From Chelydra serpentina (taxonomy: Eukaryota > Chordata > Testudines > Chelydridae): a stretch of 64,000 bases of DNA. Every line of letters begins with the position of its first letter. The first letter of the stretch is position 1. The position numbers were made by a program, and so were the translations under genes. The notes beneath the pieces were generated by a model. That model was not told the origin of the DNA. It was given only the letters and a program-made list of their open reading frames with translations, and ran no database searches. This document shows, piece by piece, positions 20,976 through 31,571 of this stretch. The DNA lies in the NCBI GenBank assembly GCA_037349315.1, contig JBAIAC010000027.1, positions 22,174,501 to 22,238,500 of the forward strand, given 5' to 3'.

Positions 20976-21449
20976 TCTCCCTCGTTAAATTCTACATTCC
21001 TACCATTTACAATATTTACACTATCAGGCTAGCTCTGAATTTCATTATGTATCAGTGTGTTAAGTGTCTTCGAATCATAACGATTTTCTAATTACACAAC
21101 CTGAATGCGTAACAACTATGTCATCTGGCTGTCCTTTAGTTGAAAAGACTGTCTGTGGTCGGTTTGGAATCCTTTCTTCTTCTTCTGCATCCTCCATTTG
21201 TAGAGTTTGTTTTGTTGATTGTTCTTTCCAAGGAACAAACTGTAGATGTTGACTGTTTTTGCTGAACTCTCTCCTGTTGGTCTCAATCATGTATGATCTG
21301 GGGGCTAAATTATTTTTCTTTATAACAGCTGGAGTTGACCATCCTTTTTCTCCATCCAGTTTGACACAAACATGGTCAGCAGGTCCTACACCTGACAGTT
21401 CTCTGAGTGATGTATGTTGTAAACGTGTTCATAAGCACTTTTAGCCTTT

Positions 21450-22121
21450 TTATCCGATGTTGGCTACTTTTTTCATGTCTGACCACTTTGGAGATGGATT
21501 CTTTTCCAAAGTTGGAGCAATAGTTCTGAATTGTCTTCCAATTACGAGTTGTACTGGACTATATCCAGTAGCTGCTATTGGTGTTAATCTGTAACTCAGA
21601 AGAGCAAGGAATGGATCTGCCTGCTGTAGGATTTTCTTGGGTGTCTGCAAAGCTCTTTCAGCCTCTCCATTCACTTGTGGCTAACGTAGGCTGCTAGTAA
21701 TATGATCAACATCATATTTAGTTCAGAATGACACAAATTCTGCTGCAATTAAATGTGGTCCATTGCTCATCACTAGTTGTTCTAAAATACTGAAATGACC
21801 AAAAGTGAATTTCAGTTTCTTGATGACACATGTTATATCTTTCAAGTACATTATTTCTATATACCTTTGAGCAGGGGGTTGGACTAGATGACCTCCTGAG
21901 GTCCCTTCCAACCCTGATATTCTATGATTCTATGAAATATAGTCCACAATGACCTGGTAATGATGTCCTCTGAATTTGCATAAATCTGCAGCTAGTCTCT
22001 TCCAAGGTCTCTCTAGTAAGGGTATTTGTACACTGTAAAGTTTAGCATTGTCTCTTAAGTTGATCTGTACTGGATCTCCAATATCATCACATCCTCCAAC
22101 AAGTTCTTCCACCTTTCTCAC
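21450..22121 (-). pseudogene. gypsy integrase remnant
   Basis: From 22121 the frame gives PLLERPWKRLAADLCKFRGH and YQVIVDYIS, the start of the integrase core. After a CR1 tail insertion, RYIEIMYLK, EQLVMSNGPHLIAAEFVSF and then [40 protein letters not shown] follow. The order matches Ty3/gypsy integrases. It is interrupted by frameshifts, a stop and the CR1, so non-functional. Confidence 0.8.
21866..21937 (+). mobile_element. short CR1 3' tail inserted in the gypsy integrase
   Basis: TTTGAGCAGGGGGTTGGACT through ATTCTATGATTCTATGA. Only the last 72 bases of a CR1 or SINE are present. Confidence 0.88.
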
Positions 22122-22268
22122 TAGGCCATCATGGCTGCCAAGCTGTATCTGAGAGGGTTGTTGTTCTTTGGTCCTTTGATTACATGCACTCTAAAACACA
22201 GTTTTTGTCTTTGTAAGTTGTTTCTGTTATGAACTGTCCCATGCAGTTCAGAATACCTCCAGGGCTAG

Positions 22269-22676
22269 TCAGAACTGCAACTTCAGCTCTTGTAGGGTTT
22301 GAAGGTGATTGTAAGTCCATTCTGAGATGACTGCAACATCAGCTCCTGAGTCAATTTTAAAGTCAATAGTCTTGCCATTAAAATTCAGTTTCACTCTCCA
22401 GGCAGGCTCTATGTCATCACAAGTGATAGATCCAAGACACAATGGATTGTCTGTAATATGAGTCAACTCCCTGACTACTTTGGTGAGGCAAACAGCTGTA
22501 AAATGTCCATATTTCATGCATTTATTGCACCATGTGCCTCTGGCTGGACATGCATCATCTTTTGGAATATGACGTTTTCCACACCTTGTGCATGTATGCT
22601 GCAATTTGTCTCTCTTAGCCTGAGAGATCTCTCTTCTTGCCTCGGAGGCTTTGTGATAATGACTTTTAACACTCAA
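22269..22676 (-). pseudogene. gypsy gag zinc knuckles plus aspartic protease
   Basis: A 135-residue frame contains two cysteine/histidine clusters (CTRCGKRHIPKDDACPARG and CNKCMKYGHFTAVC; the second fits CX2CX4HX4C) and then an aspartic protease motif DSGADVAVIS. This is the nucleocapsid-protease junction of a Ty3/gypsy polyprotein. The frame ends at 22269 where the reverse transcriptase should begin; that part is deleted. Confidence 0.85.
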
Positions 22677-22689
22677 GTGTCCATATACA

Positions 22690-23217
22690 GTTTCTAAGTT
22701 AGTTTCAGGTTTTTCAAGTTTGTCAAGTTGCTCTAAGTTTTGCTGTTTCTCCAGTTCAGACTGTTTTGCTCTCTGTATAGCTGTTGCTAGGGTTAAATCT
22801 CCTTCAACTGTAGCTGCTATGAAAGGGTTTTATCTATTAACCCAATAACCAGCCTGTCTCTGATTTTTTCATGGTTTGCATTCCCAGAATTAGTTTTCAG
22901 CCAGTGCATGCAGAGCTCTTATAAAACATTCAACATTTTCCCCTGGTCCTTGAATTCTCTGGTGAAAACAAGCTCTTTCCTAAACTACATTTATCTGGGT
23001 ATAAAATATGCATCACACATAGCCAGAACCCTTTCATAGTTATCTTTGTGACTCTCTTCAGTAAAGTCAAAGAATTTAAAGATATACTATGGCTGCTCCC
23101 CATTGCATAAATTAAAGAAGATACCTGTATATCTCCAATTGCTTTGTGGAGTTTGTTTGCATTTCAAAATATTGCAAAATACTGCTTCCAGACAATGATA
23201 TTTTCATCCTCTGGACA
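22690..23217 (-). pseudogene. gypsy gag capsid region, decayed
   Basis: Shifted minus-strand frames give VWKQYFAIF, LHKAIGDIQVSSLIYAMG, DFTEESHKDNYERV and LATAIQRAKQSEL, the expected gag order. It joins across the Penelope-like insertion to the gag start at 24542. Confidence 0.65.
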
Positions 23218-24475
23218 TCTAAACTTTCATTTAAACTCCTAATAGATTTCCACCACAATTCCAACAACCCCAACCTGTCCATTAAGCTCTCTCTGGAACA
23301 CTCCCACACCAGCATCAACTTCCTGGACACCATGATCAGTTTCAACAATGGGACCTTATAGACAACTATATGCCATAAACCTGTGGATCACCACACTTAC
23401 CTTCATATATCCAGTAACCACTCCAAACACACCAAGAAATGTGTTGTCTACAGCCAGGCACTCAGATACCACTGAATATGCTCTGAGGAGAAAGTCTAGG
23501 ATATATATTCAAAATCACCTTCACCAGACAAGGACAGTCCATCAGAGAAGTAGACCGCATCACGGAACAGGCCCCCAAATAGCCCAAGTGAACCTGCTTC
23601 AATACAGAAAAGTACCCGCTCTTCCATACAACCCTAGTTGTCGCCTACCGCCCCACACTGGAATCCTGAAAGAAATCTTTCCTAACCTCTCTCTTATGGT
23701 CTTCAAACAATGCCACAATCTCTCCAAGTTCATCATCAGAAGCTCCCCATAGACCAGGACCCACCAACTCAAAGCGTCACCAGACCCTGCCAGAACAACA
23801 GATGCAAAACCTGCAGACATATCTCCACTGCTTCAATGATCAATACCCTCACACCACACCTTTCAAGATCCATGTTCCTATATGTGCCTATCACAACATG
23901 TGGTGTATCTCACCCAGTGCATTAAATGCCCCAATAACAGCTTTGTGAGTGAAACCAGACAATCACTACGCTCTTGAATGAACTCACAGGAAAACGATAG
24001 AAGACAAAACCACCCTAACACCTGTGGGTGAACACTTTTCACAAAAAGTGATCATTTTATATCTGACCTAGCAGTCCTCATTCTCAAAGGAAACCTGCAC
24101 AACACTTTCAAAAGACAAACCTGGGAGCTTAAATTCATAACTGTGCTAGACACTAAAAATCATGGTCTTAAAGATTGATTATGGTTCATTACAACAATCC
24201 CATTAACCCCTCCTTTCAGTCCTATGACTACAGGGACGTTAACGGGCCACTTCACCTTGAATGGTCCCTTCGAATATTTGCTGACTATTTATGTAAACTA
24301 TCTGTTCGATCTTGTATTTAGCTGTGACATACCTTTCCTAGATCTGAGGAAGAGCTCTGTGTAGCTCGAAAGCTTCTCTCTCTCACTAACTGAAGCTGGT
24401 CCAATAAAAAATACTACCTCGCCCACCTTGTCTCTCTAATATCCTGGGAACAACACGGATACAACTACCCTGCAT
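23218..24475 (+). mobile_element. Penelope-like element (3' half) inserted in gypsy gag
   Basis: Plus-strand frames encode SINFLDTMISFNNGTL, TTIYHKPVDHHTYLH and CQNNRCKTCRHIS. A GIY-YIG-like region with several stops follows (ETRQSLRS-like, GEHF, HNTFKRQTWELKFI). The tail has CTGAGGA, a GAGCT/AGCTC stem, GAAAGCTT, then GGTCCAATAAAAAATACTAC and CACGGATACAAC. Penelope elements carry such an RT plus GIY-YIG endonuclease. Multiple stops make it inactive. Confidence 0.7.
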
Positions 24476-24542
24476 ACTTCCAGTCTGTCCATTCTGAAGG
24501 TGTGCCAAAGCTGAAGTTCTCTGAGGCATCGAAGAGTGGCAT
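24476..24542 (-). pseudogene. gypsy gag N-terminus
   Basis: ATG at 24542 gives MPLFDASENFSFGTPSEWTD followed by WK, where the Penelope-like element interrupts. The start lies 235 bases inside the 5' LTR. Confidence 0.65.
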
Positions 24543-24570
24543 GATGATGAGATCCTACAACCTTTGTTAC

Positions 24571-24738
24571 TTTGTTCCTTCTGGCACCTTAGAGACTAAC
24601 ACATTTATTTGGGCATAAGCTTTTGTGGGCTATAACCCACTTCATCAGCATCTGTTAGTGTTAGTCTCTAAGGTGCCACAAGGACTCCTCATTGATTTTG
24701 CTGATACAGACTAGCACGGCTATCCCTCTGAAACTTTG
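24571..24738. mobile_element. inverted pair of short repeats with hammerhead-like hairpin, copy 2
   Basis: The left half (24571-24648) is minus-oriented: CTGATGA (24648-24642), A, stem GTGGG/CCCAC, AAAA, GCTTATGCCC, TGTTAGTCTCTAAGGTGCC. The right half (24651-24738) is plus-oriented and repeats GTTAGTCTCTAAGGTGCCAC, then CAGACTAGCACGGCTA. It sits in the gypsy 5' untranslated region. Confidence 0.7.
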
Positions 24739-24777
24739 GTCCTTCTGTTTCTATTCTTAATCCCACTACTGACACCA

Positions 24778-24952
24778 TGTCATGTTCCTGTACCAGCTAT
24801 AGAGTGGCTACAAAGTTTGCTTATACACCTCAGCTGTGTTCATCATAAGATCCTATAATGCTTTCCTGCCTGGGGTTCCTTTAGCCAAGGTATTTTACAC
24901 ACAGTGCCACCTAGTGGCCGAAAAGTATAATCCAGTTTAGCATTCCATGACA
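24778..24952 (-). repeat. gypsy 5' LTR (right copy)
   Basis: 175 bp, TGTCATG ... CATGACA, with intact inverted ends. It is adjacent to the TGG-starting primer-binding-like site. Confidence 0.82.
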
Positions 24953-25027
24953 GCACTAAACGCTTGAATAGAGGAATAGGCTGAGTCCCATCAGGAACAG
25001 CCATGAGGAGAGAGACAAGACAAAGTT

Positions 25028-25197
25028 ACCTAGGGAGGTGGTAGAATCTCCTTCCTTAGAGGTTTTTAAGGCCTGGCTTGACAAAGCCCTGGCTGGGATG
25101 ATCTAGTTGGGGTTGGTCCTGCTTTGAGCAGGGGGTTGGACTAGATGACTTCCTGAGGTCCCTTCCAACCCTGCATTCTGTGATTCTGTGATTCTCT
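25028..25197 (+). mobile_element. CR1 LINE 3' end, 170 bp
   Basis: CCTAGGGAGGTGGTAGAATC through CCTTCCAACCCTGCATTCTG. It is 5'-truncated within the last ORF2 codons. Confidence 0.92.
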
Positions 25198-26228
25198 GAC
25201 AAGGCTGTCTGGAAACATCCCTCATGTTCACGATGGACCTTCTGAGGCGCCTGTGGAGGCTGCACCCAGAAGTTACATAAAAGCTCAAAAGGTCTCTGCA
25301 CCAGCGTGGATCCGAACCAAGGCCTGCACCTCCCAACTGCCACGTGGGCCCTTCTCAGACATTGCACAAAAGGAGAGGGGAAAACGTCTCCAACAGCTTG
25401 GCAGCAAAGGCAGGGAAATGTGCACTCCAGTGAGGCTAGGGGCAAGGACTTGGCATTGCTGCAGCCTCACACATAGTGAGAAGACTCACATATCACATCC
25501 AATGATTTACTTCCCCCAGCAAAGAGCCTCATCCCACTTTGGTATGAAAAACTCCTCATAAATAGCTCCAAAGTGGCAGTCAGCCTGCTGGATAATGGAA
25601 AATCTAGGAATCATCGCTCCTGGTGGGTCTGTGGAATATTTGACGCAATAACCCAGCACTAACAATTGAGAGCGAGACAAAGGACGCTCTTGTTTGCTCT
25701 GAAGATATATAGGTCCTCAGCGCCCACCCCGCCCCCACACATAGTTTTGGATTGCTGCTCATAGCGGCCTCTTTCTGTCACTATTCTTCATCCCTGTTCA
25801 CCTGTCCTGGCTCTCAAGCTGTCCCTCAAAACAGATCAGTGACAGCCTCTCGCTGATACCTGCCAGGAATGTGCCAGCACAAGAGCCCCGTCCGGCTGCC
25901 CTTGGACACCCACCTGGGGGGCCTTCAGCATTTCTCACTTAGATCTGACACTTTCTACTGGAAACGTCTTGAGAGGGAATTAAATACACTCCCTCCCAGC
26001 AGAGAGCCAGAGCCCACCGGAAATGTTCCATGGGCTGGCAGGAAACCGAGTGTTCTGGCTTTGAGACTACAGTGAAAATACCACTCCTCTGCACAGCCGT
26101 TCCCGCCACTGCAGGGGCCTCTGGCATTGGGGGCACCTGGGTCTCTCCTGTACGATCTCCAATCTCTGACATGCTTTGGTCTAACTGAAGTATTTGAGCT
26201 TCACATAGGGCTAACTGGCTGAAAGGCA
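25198..26228. other. no gene seen
   Basis: Unassigned. Frames of up to 129 codons overlap the CR1 boundary and lack domains. Confidence 0.45.
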
Positions 26229-26295
26229 ATGGCCAGTGGTTTACAGGGGGCCAGACTAGATGATCTCATGGTCCCTTCTGGCCTTAAACTCTATT
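26229..26295 (+). mobile_element. old LINE 3' tail directly before a young CR1
   Basis: GGGGGCCAGACTAGATGATC and GGTCCCTTCTGGCCTTAAAC form a recognisable LINE 3' end type, distinct from the young CR1 tail. A similar tail occurs at 59135-59190. Confidence 0.7.
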
Positions 26296-27898
26296 TAGAA
26301 AAGCTGGACGAGCACAAGTCCATGGGGCCGGATGCATTGCATCCGAGGGTGCTAAAGGAGTTGGCCGATGAGATTGCAGAGCCATTGGCCATTATCTTTG
26401 AAAAATCATGGCAATCGGGGGAGGTCCCGGATGACTGGAAAAAAGCTAATGTAGTGCCCATCTTTAAAAAAGGGAAGAAGGAAGATCCGGGGAAGTACAG
26501 GCCAGTCAGTCTCACCTCAGTCCCTGGAAAAATCATGGAACAGGTCCTCAAGGAATCAATTCTGAACCACTTAAAGGAGGGGAAAGTGATCAGGAACATA
26601 AGAAAGAAAAACTTGTAGCACCTTAGAGACTAACAAATTTATTTCAGCATAAGCTTTCGTGGGTTCACCAAGGGCAAGTCATGCCTGACTAACCTAATTG
26701 CCTTCTATGATGAGATAACTGGCTCTGTGGATGAGGGGAAAGCAGTGGATGTGCTATTTCTTGACTTTAGCAAAGCTTTTGATACAGTCTCCCACAGTGT
26801 TCTTGCCAGCAAGTTAAAGAAGTATGGGCTGGATGAATGGACGGTAAGGTGGATAGTAAACTGGCTGGATGGTCGTGCTCAACGGGTAGTGATCAATGGC
26901 TCCATGTCTAGTTGGCAGCCGGTATCAAGCGGAGTGCCTCAAGGGTCGGTGCTGGGGCCGGTTTTCTTCAATATCTTCATCAACGATCTGGAGGATGGTG
27001 TGCCTTAGCAAGTTTGCAGATGACACTAAACTGGGAGGAGTGGTTGATACGCTGGAGGGTAGGGATAGGATACAGAGGGACCTAGACAAATTAGAGGATT
27101 GGGCCAAAAGAAATCTGATGAGGTTCAACAAGGACAAGTGCAGAGTCCTGCACTTAGGACGGAAGAATCCCATGCACTGCTACAGACTAGGGACCGAATG
27201 GCTGGGCAGCAGTTCTGCAGAAAAGGACCTAGGGGTTACGGTGGACGAAAAGCTGAATATAAGTCAACAGTGTGCCCTTGTTGCCAAGAATGCTAACGGC
27301 ATTTTGGGCTGTATAAGTAGGGGCATTTCCAGCAGATCGAGGGACGTGATTATTCCCCTCTATTCGGCACTGGTGAGGCCTCATTTGGAGTACTGTGTCC
27401 AGTTTTGGGCCCCACACTAGAAGAAGGATGTGGATAAATTGGAAAGAGTCCAGCGGAGGGCAACAAAAATGATTAGGGGGCTGGAGCACATGACTTATGA
27501 GGAGAGGCTGAGGGAACTGGGATTGTTTAGCCTGCAGAAGAGAAGAGTGAGGGGGGATTTGATAGCTGCTTTCAACTACCTGAAAGGGGGTTCCAAAGAG
27601 GATGGATCTAGACTGTTCTCAGTGGTAGAAGATGACAGAACAAGGAGTAATGGTCTCAAGTTGCAGAGGGGGAGGTTTAGGTTGGATATTAGGAAAAACT
27701 TTTTCACTAGGAGGGTGGTGAAGCACTGGAATGGGTTCCCTAGGGAGGTGGTGGAATCTCCTTCCTTAGAGGTTTTTAAGGCCAAGCTTGACAAAGCCCT
27801 GGCTGGGATGATTTAGTTGGGTTTGGTCCTGCTTTGAGCAGGGGGTTGGACTAGAACCTCCTGAGGTCCCTTCCAACCCTGAGATTCTATGATTCTGT
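26296..27898 (+). mobile_element. CR1 LINE, 1.6 kb, reverse transcriptase mostly readable but broken
   Basis: Plus-strand frames in order give [73 protein letters not shown], the catalytic-site segment [14 protein letters not shown] (after a frameshift at about 27003), then the thumb and C-terminal part to [20 protein letters not shown]. Lesions: a 64-bp foreign insertion at 26601, a short deletion at 27003 shifting frame, and TAG at 27418 in place of a codon for Y. The 3' end has the CR1 tail. It is 5'-truncated and inactive, but young. Confidence 0.95.
26601..26664 (-). mobile_element. short hammerhead-like repeat inserted in CR1, copy 3
   Basis: On the minus strand it starts CCCACGAAAGCTTATGCTG and continues TTTGTTAGTCTCTAAGGTGC. 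The 5' part, including CTGATGA and one stem arm, is missing. CR1 coding resumes directly with [17 protein letters not shown]. Confidence 0.75.
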
Positions 27899-28189
27899 AT
27901 CCGGGATCTGGCCCCAAGACAGGGTGAGGATAGAGAGTGCTATCGAAACCATGGAGAGCTCCCTCCGAAAGTGCCCATTCTGTTCATGGCACTGTGAGCA
28001 TATCCAAAGAGGCAGCTGTGGCTGGAGAGGCCTCTACAGTGCCTGGGCTGCCACTGGTGAATCACAGGGAGTCTCTGCTGTCTGATCAGCATGAGCAGCA
28101 GCATGTGTGTGCACAGGACCTGCCACTCCCTGGACAACACAGCAAGACGCATCCTAGGAGAAAGTGCTGTTCTCAGCATTCACAATTCT
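27899..28189. other. unique flank left of the 35-bp satellite
   Basis: No recognised gene. One plus-strand frame from 27937 runs from here into the satellite, but the satellite is open in all plus frames, so this is weak evidence. Confidence 0.4.
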
Positions 28190-29961
28190 CTGGGCCGGTC
28201 TCCCTCACAATTCTCTGGGCCGGGCTGCATGCCATACAATCATGCTCTGCTGGGCCGGGCTGCATGCTGTGTGCTCACTCTCTGCTGGGCCAAACTGCAT
28301 GCCATGCGCTCGCTCTCTGCAGGTCCAGAACGCATGCCATGCGCTCCCTCTCTGCAGGGCCAGATTGCATGCCATGCACTCACTCTCTTCTGGGCCGGGC
28401 TGCATGCCATGCACTTGCTCTCTGCTGGGCCGGGCTGTATGCCATGCACTCTTTGCTGGGCTGGACTGTATGCCATGCACTCACTCTCTTCTGGGCCGGG
28501 CTGCATGCCACGCACTCGCTCTCTGCTGGGCCGGGCTGCATGCCATGCACTCGCTCTCTTCTGGGCCGGGCTGCATGCCACGCACTCACTCTCTGCTGGG
28601 CCGGACTGTATGCCACGCACTCGCTCTCTGCTGGGCCGGGCTGCATGCCATGCACGCACTCTTTGCTGGGCCGGACTGCATGCCATGCACTCGCTCTCTG
28701 CTGGGCCGGGCTGCATGCCACGCACTTGCTCTCTGCTGGGCCGGGCTGCATGCCATGCGCGCACTCTCTGCTGGGCCGGACTGTATGCCACGCACTCGCT
28801 CTCTGCTGGGCCGGGCTGCATGCCATGCACGCACTCTTTGCTGGGCCGGACTGCATGCCATGCACTCGCTCTCTGCTGGGCCGGGCTGCATGCCACGCAC
28901 TTGCTCTCTGCTGGGCCGGGCTGCATGCCATGCGCGCACTCTCTGCTGGGCCGGACTGTATGCCATGCGCTTGCTCTCTGCTGGTCCGGACTGTGTGCCA
29001 TGCGCTCGCTCTCTGCTGGGTCGGGCTGCATGCCATGCGTGCACTCTCTGCTGGGCCGGGCTGCATGCCATGCACTCACTCTCTGCTGGGCCGGACTGTA
29101 TGCCACGCACTCGCTCTCTGCTGGGTCGGGCTGTATGCCATGCACTCACTCTCTGCTGGGCCGGACTGTATGCCACGCACTCGCTCTCTGCTGGGTCGGG
29201 CTGTATGCCACGCACTCACTCTCTGTTGGGCCAGGCTGCATGCCATGCGCTCGCTCTCTGCTGGGCCGGGCTGCATGCCATGCACGCACTCTTTGCTGGG
29301 CCGGACTGTATGCCATGCGCTTGCTCTCTGCTGGTCCGGACTGTGTGCCATGCACTCGCTCTCTGCTGGGCCGGACTGTATGCCATGCGCTCGCTCTCTG
29401 CTGGGCCGGGCTGCTTGCCATGCACTCGCTCTCTGCTGTGCCAGGCTGCATGCCATGCGCGCACTCTCTGCTGGGTCGGGCTGTATGCCATGCACTCACT
29501 CTCTGCTGGGCCGGACTGCATGCCATGCACTCACTCTCTGCTGGGCCGGACTGTATGCCACGCACTCACTCTCTGTTGGGCCGGGCTGTATGCCACGCAC
29601 TCACTCTCTGTTGGGCCGGGCTGTATGCCATGCGCTCGCTCTCTGCTGGGCCGGGCTGCATGCCATGCACGCACTCTTTGCTGGGCCGGACTGCATGCCA
29701 TGCACTCGCTCTCTGCTTGGCCGGGCTGCATGCCATGCACTCGCTCTCTGCTGGGCCGGGCTGCATGCCACGCACTCGCTCTCTGCTGGGCCGGGCTGCA
29801 TGCCATGCGCGCACTCTCTGCTGGGCCGGACTGTATGCCATGCGCTTGCTCTCTGCTGGTCCGGACTGTGTGCCATGCGCTCGCTCTCTGCTGGGTCGGT
29901 CTGCATGCCATGCACTCGCTCTCTGCTGGGCCGGACTGTATGCCATGCGCTCGCTCTCTGC
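28190..29961. repeat. 35-bp satellite, about 50 units with 5-unit multiples
   Basis: The unit is GGGCCGGGCTGCATGCCATG followed by CACTCGCTCTCTGCT, 35 bp, with GCATGC palindromes. Variants alternate (CACTCG, CACGCA, CGCGCA, CTGTATGCC). The rare unit GGTCCGGACTGTGTGCC recurs at about 28985, 29335 and 29860, that is 350 and 525 bp apart: multiples of a 175-bp (5-unit) block. All three plus frames read open (610-684 codons) because 35 is not a multiple of 3 and the unit lacks stops. Confidence 0.96.
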
Positions 29962-31004
29962 CTCATGCAAAGAAGGAGGGGCCGGAGTTAGAGTAGGGTG
30001 TTACAAGAAGGAGGAACTGGGTCCCTCACTCTGACAGTCATCTACTCTCCCCTCTCCCTCCCCCAGGTTCACTTCACATGTAACCCCCCATGGTACCCCT
30101 CACTGTGACACTCCCCCAGTTCCCCCTGAAAAGCACTCTATACCAGCAACCCAGGACTGGGGCCCATTCTCTGTTAGCTCAGGCCCATGCAGCAGAGGGC
30201 TGTAAGGGAAGGCAGACCCAGCCCAGGCTGGGAGGAGTGGGTGCACCTGGGCGAGACCCCTCTTCCTAGCCCAGTCTGGGAGGGACTATGGGGGACATCT
30301 GCACCTAGCAGCCCAGGGAGAAGGTGGCCAGCAGCTGGGCCAGGGCTCTGTGGAGTCAGCTGTGGCGCTTGGGAAAGCACATGTGGGATCCATTAGGAGG
30401 GATTATTTAGATATCTCCAAAGGGCTCCGTCACAACCCATTAAACTCGGACAAGCAGACGTAATGAGAAAAGGCTGCTCTGGGCTTGACAAGGTAGTGTT
30501 AGCAAAACACCCAGCACAGCTCTCATCACAGCCAGCGCCGTGCGAGCAGGTTTGGGGAGGCATGGGGGGGGGTGATGGGGGTGCGCTGAGCGCTCCCTTT
30601 GATCCAAGGGTCTCCAGGAAGTCTAGACACTGGCGGCTGGGCAGCTGCAAGGGAGTGACTGATGGAGGAATGGAAATGTTCCAGCATCCACCTTGGCTCT
30701 CGCCTGCAGATCTGAGCTGATGCCACTGGCAGAGCCCCGCGGTGCGGCAAAGCACGGCGTGTGAGTGGGACGTGAGAGAGGAGGGGTGCAAGGAGCGACT
30801 GGGCCTGGCCAGGCAGAGTATCTGTGCACACACCGCCCAGGTGCTTGGTCTGGCCTGGAAGCTCTGTGCACATCAGGGCTCCTCTCACACCTCAGAGCCA
30901 GCTGAGGATCAAGTGGTGCTTGGCTCATCCCCTCTCCAGCCAAAGACTGACGGCTGCGGGGCCTGGGATCCTCTGGGTGTCCAGGCACTGCCCCTGGGCA
31001 AGCT
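29962..31004. other. no gene seen
   Basis: GC-rich unassigned sequence with overlapping frames on both strands and no recognisable domain. Confidence 0.45.
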
Positions 31005-31012
31005 CCCCCATA

Positions 31013-31563
31013 CAGGGCCGGCGCTTCCACTAGGTGACCCTAGGCGGTTGCCTAGGGCGCCAGGATTTGGGGGGCGGCATTTCGCCGCCCTCGGCGGCAT
31101 TTTGGCGGCAACTCCCTGGTGGTGATTCGGCGGCAAGAAAAGCAGCCGCCGAAATGCCGCTGAGAACACAGCTTCACAGGAGGTGAGCTGCTGCGGGAGC
31201 TGCCGCAGGCAGGGGGGCTGGCTGCCGCAGGCGGGGCAACTGCCACAAGGGGGGTGGGGAGCCGCCATGGGCGGGGGGCTGACCCGGGCAGGGGGGTTAG
31301 CTGCCATGGGGGGTGGGGAGCTGTTGTGGGGGGGTGGGGAGCCACTGCAGGTGGGGGGCTGCTGAGCGGCGGGGAGCTGGCTGCTGTGGGTGTGGGGCTG
31401 GCTGCTGCCCGCGGGGGGGGGGGAGGCTGCCACGGGCAGGGGGCTGGCAAACTTCCGTGTGGGGGTGGGGAGCTTCCACGGGCAGGGGGCGGCGTTAGCT
31501 GGGTGGGGGCAGCACAAGGTGGACGTTTCGCCTAGGGCACGAAACTTCCTTGCACCGGCCCTG
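31013..31563. mobile_element. 551-bp hAT-like element with imperfect 8-bp duplication
   Basis: It starts CAGGGCCGGCGCTTCC and ends GGAAGTTTCG-type inverted (CTTCCTTGCACCGGCCCTG). Flanks CCCCCATA (31005-31012) and CCCACATG (31564-31571) agree at 6 of 8. Subterminal CCTAGGGCGCC and TCGCCTAGGGCAC are also inverted. The core is a G-rich degenerate tandem (GGGGGGTGGGGAGC). Long frames over it come from skewed composition. Confidence 0.75.
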
Positions 31564-31571
31564 CCCACATG

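Larger units (their letters stand above)
20795..24952 (-). mobile_element. nested Ty3/gypsy LTR retrotransposon, internally deleted
   Basis: Two direct LTRs (20795-20975 and 24778-24952) share TGTCATGTTCCTGTACCA, GCTGTGTTCATCATAAG and GTGCCACCTxGTGG. Transcription is on the minus strand. Next to the right LTR a TGGTGTCAGTAGTGGG primer-binding-like site begins with TGG; next to the left LTR there is a purine tract GAGGGAGA. Gag, protease and integrase pieces appear in the correct order, but reverse transcriptase and RNase H are missing between 22269 and 22121. Flanks GTGCT and GCACT agree at 3 of 5 positions, consistent with an aged duplication. Later insertions: CR1 tail (21866), Penelope-like element (23218) and an inverted short-repeat pair (24571). 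Confidence 0.85.

Noticed and set aside
27937..30034. Three overlapping ORFs of 610-684 codons
   Set aside because: Same effect in the 35-bp satellite: all plus frames are open, and the proteins are the same repeat read in rotated order.
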